This document shows positions 26,655-38,600 of a stretch of DNA of 64,000 bases, one piece after another; position 1 is the stretch's first letter, and each line of letters starts with the position of its first letter. Source of the stretch: Cephalopachus bancanus (lineage: Eukaryota > Chordata > Mammalia > Primates > Tarsiidae); contig JAPVLO010000953.1 in NCBI GenBank assembly GCA_027257055.1, positions 370,042 through 434,041 on the forward strand. The letters run 5' to 3'. The position numbers and the translations under genes are program-made. The notes under the pieces were generated by a model. The model did no database searches, was not told the origin of the DNA, and was given only the letters and a program-made list of their open reading frames with translations.

Positions 26655-29600
26655 TCATACAAACCTGGGCAGCATAACAAGACCATATCTCGACTTAAAA
26701 AAAATTAGGCGTGAGCCACCATGTCCAGCCTTCTGTTATTTTTTGTTTTGCTTCTTCCACATTGGCATCCTTTGAGGATGTTTTTCATCCAGGGAAACAA
26801 AAAACAGAGCTGCTTGGGGTCAGACCAGATGAATTGGGAGAGTAGGGCACAGGGGTCATGCCATTTTTGGTCAAAAACTGCTGAACACTCAGTGTGGTGT
26901 GGGCAGGTGCACTCATGAATCATCCATGATGAAATAAGCAAATGCATTGAAAGAATCTCCAAAAAAATTCACCGAAGCCAAACGCAGCCTCTCACAACAA
27001 TACTAGCTGGTACTCTGATGAGGATGGGCTTCTAGAACACATACCTAGGGGGACCGCCCTCCAAAAAATACTTTCACTTTTTTGGGGGGTCCCCCTCATA
27101 TAACACCAAAAGCACAAGTGACAAAGGAAGAAATAAATCAGACTTCATCAAAATAAAAAACTTTTGTCCCACAAATGAAAGGAAAACACAGGTCATAAAA
27201 TAGAAAACATGTGCAAATAATTTATCTGATAAGGGGCATGTAGCCAGACAATATAAGGAACTCCGGAAACTCAGTAATAAAAAGATCATAGTAAATTCAT
27301 TTAAAAATGGGAAAGAAGCTGGGCTCGGTGGCTCAGCCTGTAATCCCGCACTTTGGGAGGCTGAGGTGGGTGGATTGCCTGAGCCCGCGGGTTCGAGACC
27401 TGCCGGGGCAACTTGGCGAGACTGCATCTCTACAATAAATAAAAAAATTAGCCAGGCGTGGTAGCGCACGCCTGTAGTTCCAGCTACTTGGAAGGCTGAG
27501 GTGGAAGGATCGCCGGAGCCCAGCAGGTTGAGGCTGCGGTGGCTGGGAGCGGCCATTGCACTCCAGTCTGGGTGACAGAGTGAGACTCCAACTCAAAAAA
27601 AAAAAAGAACATACACAAATGAGGGCAACCTCTTTCAGTTCCCGCCGCCACCCTCCACCCCCGCTGTGGGAGCTTTTCTGTCTTCTTAATAAATCCTACT
27701 TTCAAAAAAACACATACAAATGGCCAATAAGCACCTGGAAAAGTGGCTGATATCAGTAAGCACATGGAAAAGCAGGCAACATAATTAACCATCAAGGAAA
27801 TTGAGAGGAAAACTCAAACTGTTCTTTCCTTTGCTCTCACACTTCAATCAACAGAGAAGACTGTTACCAACTTTGGGGGTTTCCCCACACATCACAAGAG
27901 CAAGCAATTCTGCAGCTGATACCAGTTGTGTGTCCTCTAATTCAACCGACATTGTCTGCCTGGAGACAGTGTCAGACACCAGGGGCTAAGGGCTCAGTCC
28001 CCAGGCCTTCTGATGCTGATCAAGTCCCAGTTATTTTACTGTGCTTCTGAGTGACCGGCTATAATTGGGGTGATGCCTTGGGTTTGGTTAATTTGTTAGA
28101 GCAGCTCACAGAACTCCAGGAAACACTTCGATCAGTTTCTTGTAACAGACATTACGAAGGATACAGATGATGAGACGTCAAAGGCAAGACACACGGCCCT
28201 TCCATGGTGTGCCACAGGTTCTCTATGGGAAGTTCTCTGAACCCTGTCCTTTGGGTTTTTATGGAGGCTTCCTTGCATACTAGTGATTGATTAAACAATT
28301 GGACACTGGTGACCAACTTAACCTTCAGCCCTTCTCCCCTCCCTGGAGGTGGGGCTGTAAGCCCCAACCCACTAATCTTACTGCCTTGGTCTTTCTGGTA
28401 ATCAGCTCCATCCTGAAGTCACCTAGGGGCTGCCAGCCACCAGCCAGTCATTAGCATTCAACAAGATATCACTGTGGTCATCCCAAGGATGTTGGGAATA
28501 TGCCAGAAAACCAAGTCCAAGACCAAACGTGTATTTTTTAAATTTATTTTGAGTTGGAGTTTTACTCTGCTGCCCAGACTGGAGTGCAGTGGCCACTCCC
28601 GGCCACCGCAGCCTTGACCTGCCAGGCTCCGGCGACCCTTCCGCCTCAGCCTTCCAAGTAGCCGGAATTACAGGCACGTGCTACCAAGCCCAGCTGATTT
28701 ATTTTTTATTTATTGTAGAGATGTGATCTCGCCAAGTTGCCCAGGCAGGTCTCGAACCCGTGGGCTCAGGCAATCCACTCACCTCAGCCTCCCAAAGCGC
28801 AGGATTATAGGCTGAACCACCGAGCCCGGCTCAAACGTGTATTTTATGGTATCACAGAAATGCAAATCAAAACCACAATCAAATGGTACTTTACATCTAT
28901 TAGGATGGTTATAATAAAAAACCCAGACAATAACAACTGTTGGCAAAGATGTGGAGAAATCAGAACTCACATACACTGCTGTGGTAGTTCCAAACTGCAC
29001 AACCATTTTGGAAAGCAGTCTGGAAGTCAGGCAATTCCTTAATAGTTCAACAGTTACCATGTGACCCAGCATTCCACTCCTAGTACACCCAAGAGAAATG
29101 AGACCACAAATCCACATAGAAACCTGGTCACCACAGCATTAGACATGACAGCCAAGAGTGTAAACAACCCAAATGTCCAGCGACTGGTGAACAGATAAAC
29201 TAGATGGGTCTGTCCACACAATGGACTCTTACTCAGTCATGAAAAGAAATGGAGCACTGACTCCTGCTCGGATGTGGACAGACCCTGAAAACACTACACC
29301 AAGTGAAATTAACTAGACACTAGCAGGCATACACGTACGACTCCACTTGAGTGAAGTATTCAAATCCAGGAACTCCATGGAGTCAGACAGCAGATGGGTG
29401 GGTGCCAGGGCCTGGGGGGTCTGAGTGGGGGTGACTGCCAGCGAGCACAGGCTTGTTCTGGGGAGGATGGAGATGCTGTAAAATCAGATTGTACAATGGG
29501 TGAAGACCACACAGTATACCCTGTGACCATCCTAAAACACTGCACGTCTAACAGGTGATGCGTGTAGAGTATGAGTTACAGGCCAGTACAGCTGTGAAGA

Positions 29601-32600
29601 ACATTACCAGAAGGGCGGGCAGACGGACGGTCAGGCTAAGGGCCTGTGTGTTTTCTTTCTGGCTGTGGCATTCGAAGCACCTAGAAGGCAGCTGGTCCAG
29701 ATCGGTCCTGGGGCACTTCTGAGCAGCAAAGGGACCCTCAGATCAGGCACACCCAGGCCAGGGACAACCACTGGGCCAAACACTCCAAGCAGAGTGGCCA
29801 TGGTCCCGGGAGCTGCACCGCGTCACTCACCAATCCCGGAGCAGATGAGCTGGTCGGGGCCGGCCCGCAGGGCTCTGGGGCACAGGGTGTTGAAGTACAG
29901 CCCTGAGCCCTCGCGGATGGGGCTGAGCATGGGCGGCGGCGTATAGGGGGAGCACTGGAACAGGCCCTTCAGGAGGCGGTCCACCAGGAACACCGGGGCC
30001 CGCAGGCAGCTCTGGTGGCAGCCCCCAGGGCCTGGCTCCCCCAGTGCAGAGCGTGGCCGGGTGCCGGGCAGCTTCGACAGGAGGCGCTTCTTCCGCTTTC
30101 GGTGCTGGCCACTCTCCTTGCTGTCTCTCTCTTCCCTGTCTCTCTCTTGTCCCTGGGAAGAAGGGGGTCACCTGAAGCCACCACTCGGGATTCAGGATGG
30201 CACGCGAAGGGAAAGGGGACTGGCCATGTGTGTCTGGCGTGGCCATGGCCAGAGCTCCCAGTGGTTTGACCTGTGGTCTGGAGTCTGCAACAGTCTGGTT
30301 TCGGAGCCTTCTCATGACTTTCTGCCCCAGGACAGGCCCTACTCAGAGGACAGGAGCTGTTAAGATTACTGGCAGTTAGTGAGTGGGGGCCAGAGATATA
30401 GCATGATTGTCACAACACGAAAAATTGTTCAACTCAAATGACAACAGCTCCTGTGAAGCCAACAATGGGACAATCTCTGACTCAGAACCTTCAGGTCCAC
30501 GCACCCTGTCCCCAAGTCCAGCAGGAGCTTCTCCAGTGGGTCCCCCAGCCCAGGTAGCAGAGATGAGCTCTGGGAGACCCACTGCTCTCCTCACCTCCAT
30601 GAGATCTCCCCCCCTCCCTGCCAGCCATGCTCCTCCTCTCCCCTGGGAAGTCCTCCACTCCTCTCAGGCTGGATTGGGAGCTACCTCTGCCCCCTCCCCC
30701 AGAACTGCCCACTCTGGGTCATCACTGCCTGGGGACAGGTCTGTCTCCTCCACTGGACAGGAGCCCTGGAAGTCAGTGCTCTGGCTGTTGAGGTCACCCC
30801 TGTGTCCTAGCACCACCCCACATAGGCCCGGCATGGCAGGGCTGAGTGGATGCTGAGTGACTGAAGAAGTATGTCATCCCAGTACTTGTGACGTCAGTAT
30901 TTTCTGTGGCATTTGGTTTGGGTTTTTCCATCAAGCACCCACCTTGGCTGTGCTACCTGTGTGTCGGTTCACTATGGCCGTGGGGATCCCAGAAGGGGCT
31001 GCAGCTATGTGCTCCAAGGGCTTCCTGGCCCCTGGGGGACTCTGCTCGTTCCCTTCCAGCCTCAGCACCTGCCTCGAGGGCTTGCCAAACTCTGCTCCAA
31101 ACGCCTAAACACAGAGAAGAGATGGCTCTTTCCAACTCAAAAAAAAAAAAAAAAAGAAAGTAACGGCAGGCAGGAAAAGGAAAGCTTCCCCTGGGACAGT
31201 GAGAGCAAGCACAGGCAGTGAGGCCACCAAGCCACCAAGGACCCAGTGGAGAGTTGCCAGGGTCTAAGGCAGCACCTGCCAGGGAGCAGCACTGCTCTGC
31301 TCGGGCCACCAGGACATGTCTCCATTCTGAGGTTAGTGGCTCTGCTGTCTTCTCCCCAAGGCCCGACAGACACCCCATGGCCACGGGAGCTCCTGCTCGT
31401 GCCCTTTACCTGTGGCTCCTGCTGCCCTTGTGGCGACGGCCACTGGTCGCTATGGAAGCACATGTGGCTGTTGAGCCCACGCTCGGTATAAAACATCTGG
31501 CTGCAGTTCTTGCAGACGTAAGTGTTCCGCGGCTCTGTCCGGTCTGCAGGGCCCCCATTGTGCTGGTTACTGTGGGCGGACAAAGCAGGAGGAAGACAGA
31601 AGACAGGCTCGTCCCCAGTCACTAGCTGTTCTGTTTTTATTTCTTTTTTGTTTGTAACTCCAATCCACTGACAGTTCTTGATGGCCCTAAGACGGGGCTG
31701 TCCCCTCAGCCTGCCAGGACTGAAAGCATTCAGCCCACCACCCAGAGCCAGCACACAAAGACCAGAGAACACCTGCGGGTGGGGGCGGGGCCTCCTGACT
31801 CACCATCCAGCTGGGCTCTCTTCCTTCGTTGGGTGGGGGACCCGGTAGATGTTTCCACCCTGAAGATGAAAGTGCATTGGCACCAACGCATCAGAAGTGA
31901 AGAGGCCTGAAGAGCTAACACTACAAGACTCTCAGAAGAAAACTCGGAGTATACCTCCCAAGTACTAGGCCATGGTTTCTTAGCTGTGACAGCACAGCAA
32001 AAGACAAAACACATACTGGATATCCACAGAGTTAAAAACTGCTGTCCTGCGAATGGTACCATAAATAAAATGAAAAGGCAGCTCACAAGATACGAGAGAA
32101 TATTTGCAAATCATGTACTTCAGAAGGGGCTTGCAACAAGAATATATAAGAAACTCTTTAAAAAATAGTGATTCAGCTAAAAAATGGGCAAAGGACCCGA
32201 ATGGACACTTCTCGTAAGAAGGTACACAGTGCCCAACAAGTACATGGAAGGAGCTCGGTGTCACCAGCCAGTGGGGAAGCGTAAACCAAATCCTCAATGT
32301 GACACCCCTTACACCACTAGGATGGCTCGAGATTTTTAAAAAACAAACAAACAGCAAGTGTTGGTGAGGATGCGGAGAACATGGAGTCCTCCACACTGTG
32401 GGTGGAGATGGTGAGTGATGCAGCTGCTTTGCAGAACAGTCTGACGGTTCCTCAAATGCGAAACAGAGCAGCCACGTGACCCCACAATTCTGCTCCCAGG
32501 GACCCACCTAAGAGAATGAGGCTGGGCATGGTGGCTCAAACCTGTAATCCCAGCACTTCGGGAGGCGGAGGCGAGAAGACTGCCTGAACCCAGGGTTCGA

Positions 32601-35600
32601 GACCAGCCTGGGCAACTGGGCGAGACCTCGTCTCTACAATAAATCAAAAAATTAGCCGGGCGTGGTAGCACACGCCTATAGTTCCATTTACTTGGAAGGC
32701 TGAGGCGGAAGGATTGCCTGAGCCCAGTAGGTCAAGGCTGTGGCGGCCATGAGTGCCACTACATTCCAGCCTGGGTGACAGTGAGACTATCAACTTAAAA
32801 AAAGAGAGATAATGAGAATACAGATCCACAGAAAGGTGTGCACAGCTGCACTATTCGCCATGGTCAGACAGTGAAAACAACCCAATGCCTACCTACGGAC
32901 AAACAAATCAGGTAAGTCCATCTACCCAGCAGTATCACCCCCGCCATCAGAAGGAACGACCCTCCGACACACTGCAGCAGCACAGTGAACATGAGAACGT
33001 CAACCAGGTCAAAGAAGCCGGCCACAGAAGGCCATGTGCCACATGACTCCACGTCCCAGAAATGTCCAGAATGGGCAAATCCATAGAGGCAGAAAGCAGA
33101 GTCAAGGCTGCCAGGGGCTGGGGGCTGGAGAGGCTAGGGTGACACAGGGGATGGGGCTTCCCTTCTGGGGTGATGGCTGCGCAGTCTTGAGAATGCACAA
33201 ATAACTACCAAAGTGTACCCTTCAAAACAATGAGTTAAGTGGCATGTGGCATCTGAATGACAAAAACGCTTTTTCAAAAAAGGGCAGCTGTGGTATGCTG
33301 GGAAGGATGCTGCAGTCATAACCTCTGAGACCAGGACCTCGCACAACACTCCGGCAAGGACTCGTGAACGTGCGGAGCCATAGGCACGCGGCTGGTGCCC
33401 ACTGGCGCCTGTGGAAACCGTGACTCACAGCAGAAACACACGGGCGCGTCACACAGGAGTGTTGAGGGAAGGAGGGTCTCTGCCTCCACACCCGCTGGAG
33501 CACGGAGGGAGCAAGTCCCAGCGAGCACGAGAGGCAAGACGGCCAGCAGAGAAGCTCAGCGAAACGGCACAGCGGCCCAGAGCCTCTGGAACATCCTTAT
33601 TCTGGTCTCTTTTTGGGCGGGGGAGCCACAGTCTGCCTGAACCTTCATCTCTTCCTCTGGGAAACTGCAACTAAGGACGGGCTAGAAGGAAACAGTGCCT
33701 GGGCCCCCAACACATGCCACGACTACCAGGCAACACCTCGCTCGGGTCCGGCCGCACCAGGGGCTGGTACCTGGATTCTGTTGAAAATCGTCAGCTTGGA
33801 CTTGGCGTCAAGCGGGGGATCCGCGGGAGGCCCAGACGAGAAGGAGGCCATGGCCACCTGGCTGGGGGAGGCTGCACAGCACATATCCATCTTCGCCTTC
33901 TCCTTCCGGAAGCCCGAGAAGCGCTGGGCCCGGGGGTGGCCGGAGAAAAGCCTGTGGCCGCTGCCCCGGGAGCAGGCTGGGGCCCTGTCGCCTTTTGTGG
34001 CCCCTGAGGCCGTGCCGTTCTCTGCCTGGGCCTGCTTCCCTGGCGGCTCATCCCCACCTGACTGGGTCTGCCTTGGGCCCCCCATGGGGAAGATGTCCCC
34101 CAGGTCCAAGGTCCCTTTTGAGGACCGCAGCTGCTTGGCCAGAGAAGAGATGTCTGGCTTCCCGGAAGGGCCCGGAGGCAGCACTGGAAGGGGCGGTGCA
34201 GCAGGGGCCTCCTTCGGGCCTCCCTTGGAGTCTCGCCTGGTGCTGCCAGGCGAGGCCTCTCGGGGAACCGCGGGCGTGGCCTTCCTCCTGCAGGCGGGGG
34301 AGTCAAATGGCTCCAGGTTTCTGGGGCCGACGTGGAGAGAGTCACGGGCAGGCGCCGGTGGAGGGGGCTGCTGAGGCCACGACCCCTGCAGCAGCTTGGG
34401 GGTGGCCTGCTTGCCCTCGGGCACAGGGAGCTGGGAGGAGGCTGCTGCCACCTGGGCATGGGAGAAGACACGTTGGGACTTGGTGATCATCTGGAACACC
34501 TGCATCTGCTCGTGGCTCACCAGAGTCTCCTGCGACTTCAGAAAGAGCTGCCGGAAGATCGGCGTGGCGTCTGACGAGAAACCACCTGCCTTCTGCACGT
34601 CCTGGGGGCTAGGCTCCCCGGGGTTCTGCCACGGGAAGGAGTCGCAGTCACACTTGCCCTTCTTGGAAGCCCAGGGGTCGTCGTCCCCGCCGGCGAGCCT
34701 GGGGTCACTCGAGGCCTCCCTGGGTGCCTTCAGGGGTGCGGGAGGAAAGGGCAGCGGGTCCTCCAAGCTGCTCCCCGAGCTGGACGGCAGCTCCACCGAG
34801 GAGGAGGGGCCGCTGGGCCCAGGGCCCGACTCGCCCTCCCGCGACGGTGCCACAGGGGACTTGTGGACAACAAACACGTTGCTGCCTTTGCTCTTGGGGC
34901 AGCCCGGCAGGTTCCGGAGCCACTGGAAGTTGTGGCTCGAAGACTGGGAGCCGGTAGGGACCAGCTGACCTCGGTAGAGAGGCAGGCAGGCAGGCAGGGG
35001 ACTGCCCTCAGGCCAGCCCTCCGCAGTGGAGGGGAGCTGAAGCAGCCGGGGCTCTGGCTCCGGAGGGTCGGGGGCGCTGCTGTCGGCAGCCCTCGAGGGG
35101 GCAGCTGTGAGCACGTCCGCGCCCAGCTCCTTCCATGGGAGCCGAGGCTCCTCGGGAACCTCAGTGCCCAGGCCTCCTGGGGCTGCCGGGGTCCCGGTGG
35201 GGGCGCAGGAGGAGGCCCCCGAGGAGGCGAGGCAGGGGCAGGCCACGCCCTTCCCCTCACTGTCCACAGACCCCGCCGGGGCAGGCCCGGGAGACGGGAG
35301 CTTCTGGTGGACGATGCTGCTCACCAAGCAACGCAGGAGGTCACGGCTGGGCAGGAGGGATCCAGGAGACCTGGCTTCTGGGGGCCCCAGTGAGCGCAGG
35401 CCGCTGGTGGGCGGCTGGCCGGCCGTCTCGTGGGTGTGGGGGGAGTCCCCGCAGGACTCTTCTTCCGGGGGGGCCTCCTTCAGGATGCACAGGCCGTGCT
35501 GGACCTCATAGTGGCGGCGCAGGGAGCGGTAGTCACAGTAGCTCTTGCTGCAGCCCTGCTCGACGCACACAAAGGGCTTGGTCTTCTGGTGGGTAAGCAT

Positions 35601-38600
35601 GTGCCCCGTCCTGTGGTCAGACACCGGGGGGCGGTCAGCAGCACCTGGGCGGGGCCCCACTCAGGCCCCAGCACCTCAGGGCACAAGGAGCATCCACCCA
35701 CAACTCAGAGACCGGATGCGCCCCATGAGGGTGTCCTGTCACACCTGGCAGGGATGCCTCTTCCTCACCGCTCAGCAAACCTGTGTCTGAAAAAGAACTC
35801 CACCGAGGCCCAATCAGACCTTCCCGGGCAGGGTTCCAAGGGACATCGGTCCTCCAGAGCTGCCCCTTGAGGACTTGGGCACAGTTGACAAGTAAGTTTC
35901 AAGAAAACACTACTTCTTGGAGATTCACAAAGCACACAGCAAATGTAAAAGCTACGTAGAGAGAAACTGGTTGGACGTTCAGTGTCTCTAAACCTTATTT
36001 GCCCACAGAGTCATTTTTCTCCCCCAAACAGCCCTGATTAGCACTCCCGAGAACTGGAATTCTGCAGATTAGACTTGGAGGGATGCTAGCATGGCGACTC
36101 CCCTTCCTTTAATGAAGGAGTCTATGCCTTCCTAGAGGACTCCTCTGAGAAGACAGTCCTCTGAGAAGACCTGGAAACCCCACAGCAAAGAACCCAATTT
36201 ACAGATGCATAATCGCCGGGCTCGGTGGCTCAGCCTGAAATCCCATGCCTTGGAGGCTGAAGTGAGTAGATTGCCTGAGCCCACGGGTTCGAGACCCGCC
36301 TGGGCAGTGAGACCTATCTCTACAATAAGTTAAAAAATCAGCTGGGCATGGTAGCGCATGCCTGTAATTCCGGCTACTCGGAAGGCTGAGGCGGAAGGTT
36401 CGCCGGAGCCCAGCAGGTCGAGGCTGTGGTGGCTGGGAGCGGCCACTGCACTCCAGTCTGGGCGACAGAGTGAGACTCCAACTCAAAAAAACAAAAAAAA
36501 CCAAACAGATGCATAATCAATAAGATCTACAGTCCAACAGCCAAATGTGCCTCTCATTTCTGCCCCAGAAATGCATTTAACTGTGTATCATATTTAGGTC
36601 ATGCCACGTCTGCATGCACACATTGTACCCATAAGGAGCGAGGAAGTCGACCTGTGGCTCCCACAGCCCTGCCCTGGACAGCCCTGGCAGACAGATGGGG
36701 CGCGTGAGTCGGTCCAGCAAATCCCAAGGCCTTTCCCCAGGGGTTCACCCTCAGCCTCCGGGCGGGGGAAGTGACAGAAGGAATCAGGGACCTAAGTTCT
36801 AGTCCCTGCTGGTACCAACTGGTGACTTGAGTAAGTTTTCTCCTTTCCCGGGGTGGGGGGTGGTGAGAGGATAAACAGAAGAGGAGCTAACCAATGCCCC
36901 AGAGGGTGAAGAGCTCGAGAAATGTAGGTACCTTGTCTCACACAGCAGCTCTCAGGGCCTGAAAAAAGTTGGTCTCTCCTTCCCCCATGGGCAAGAGCTT
37001 ATCATTTCTAAGACTTTAGGAACAAGGGAGTTTGGCTCCTAACTCTTAAATTGGGCTTTCATTTTAAAGTCAAGAGTTTTTTTGGTTTTGGGGGATTTTT
37101 TAAAAATCAAGAATTTAAAAAGAACAAAGCAGCTTAAAAAGAAAACCATGAGTTAGTGCTCTATTGTCATGTTCTAGAAATAGGCTCCCGACTTTCTGTG
37201 CCCGGGGTGTCATCCCAACATGTTCTTCCTCGGGCACCTGCCAGGGCCCCAGGCCATCACTCTAGAAAGGTAGCCAAACGCCCTCCAACACAGCTGCCTC
37301 AGGGCGAGTCCTTAGGTGTCTTTAAGCCACAAGGGGCCCATCTACAAATTGAAGCTATAGCTTCCTCAAGGGTGTGAATCTGGGGGCCCAAAGAGGTCCC
37401 TTTGGGGCAGGACAAAGCCTGCTCCCAGCATGCAGGCAGATGAGAGGTCTCACATGCCTGGGGAACCCGGCAGGGAAGAGGAACATGGTCGGGAAGGTGG
37501 GAAGAAGGCCCAGGGACGCACCCACCCGGCCCTGGCCGGGCCCCACGTACAGGTGGTCCTGTCGCTTGAAGGCCTTGCTGCAGATCTTGCAGACATGCTT
37601 GCGCTCCTGGCTGTGCGTCAGGTAGTGCTTGCTGAGCGAGCTGGCGCTGCTGAACACCTTCCCACAGAGGCTGCAGTCCAGGAGCACATTCTGGGGGGAG
37701 CTGTGCTGCCGCCGTCCTTTCCGGGCACTCCCCGAGGTTGCCCTGCCTCCCTCGTCAGCCTCCTTAGGCACCTTGAGCGTGCCCAGTCCCAGGTCTAAAC
37801 AGAGGGAGAAAGCACAGGTTACACACAGTGGAGAGCGTCGGAAGGCACCCATGGCCTCAGAACCACGGGACCTTGTGGAGTCAGCCAAGCGCTTTCACAA
37901 CGTCAGAAGCTCAACATGCAAAGAGAATGGGGTGTGGGGAGGCAGGGGAGCAGGTGTCCCCATGCAGGCCACAGCTGTGGGAGGCACCAGGCCCCCGTAC
38001 CACATGCAGAGGGACAGCGGCAGCTGAAGCACCTCTAAGACAGCATGGTCTAGATAGGCAGAGCTTTATGGCTACACCATCACCTGGTCCCCTCAGAGGA
38101 ACAATCCAGAAATATATTGTCCAAAGTTTTGAAAAACTGTAAATCCTTGAACCCAGCCAATTACACATTTGATTTTGTTTGTTTGTTTTGAGAGACAGGG
38201 TCCAGATCTATCACCCAGGCTAGAGCAATGGCACCATCATAGCTTACAGCAGCCTTGACCTCCTAGACTCAACTGATCCTTCAGTCTCCAAAGTAGCTGG
38301 GACTACTGGTACATGCCACCATGCCCAGCTAATTTTTTAATTTTTTGTAGAGATAGGGTCTCAGTATGTTGCCCAGGCATGTCTTGAACTCCTGGCCTCA
38401 AGTAATCCTCTCACCATGGCCTCCCAAAGTGTTGGGATTACAGGTGTGAGCCACCAGGCTACATTTGGGTTTTTTATGTTAAGGAAATAAATGTGCACAC
38501 TGCACAAAGATCTGGTTGCAAGGAAGTTAACTGTCACATTGCTAATCTAACACCTGACAAGGGGCATACAGGTCACTGCATTATGGTTTAAGTGGTCTAT

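Larger units (their letters stand above)
26296..26730 (-). repeat. Alu nested in the mariner, split by a duplicated segment
   Basis: Alu at 26,296-26,572 stops within CTGGCATTA; its end (GGCGTGAGCCACCATGTCCAG) resumes near 26,708. The sequence between is a copy of L1/Alu DNA from about 1.2 kb to the left. Confidence 0.88.
25807..27098 (-). mobile_element. Mariner transposon remnant, internally deleted, inside L1
   Basis: Inverted ends CGAGGGGGAATCCCCCCAAAA (left) and its near-complement at 27,078-27,098 are each bounded by TA, and L1 sequence continues across the site. On the minus strand the interior encodes mariner transposase C-terminal pieces: [15 protein letters not shown] near 26,800-26,880 and [20 protein letters not shown] near 26,190-26,265. 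The N-terminal two thirds are missing, an in-frame stop interrupts it, and the Asp expected after YSP reads Asn, so it is dead. Two Alus lie inside. Confidence 0.88.
25207..29590 (+). repeat. Old L1 invaded by mariner, LTR and Alus
   Basis: L1 ORF2 pieces at 25,255-25,400 and 25,640-25,800. The continuation after the mariner (27,101-27,318) picks up the same L1 phrase (ACACCAAAAGCACAAG). Further pieces follow to the ORF2 end and 3' UTR at 28,855-29,560. It fills most of ZNF541 intron 7, antisense to the gene. Confidence 0.75.

Noticed and set aside
27818..28853. A full endogenous retrovirus
   Set aside because: Only LTR-like sequence is present, between L1 pieces; no internal viral genes were seen.
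33723..35660. A single-exon 645-residue protein
   Set aside because: The ends of this frame read into intron. Splice sites at 35,610 and 33,771 join it in phase to ZNF541 exons 2 and 4.
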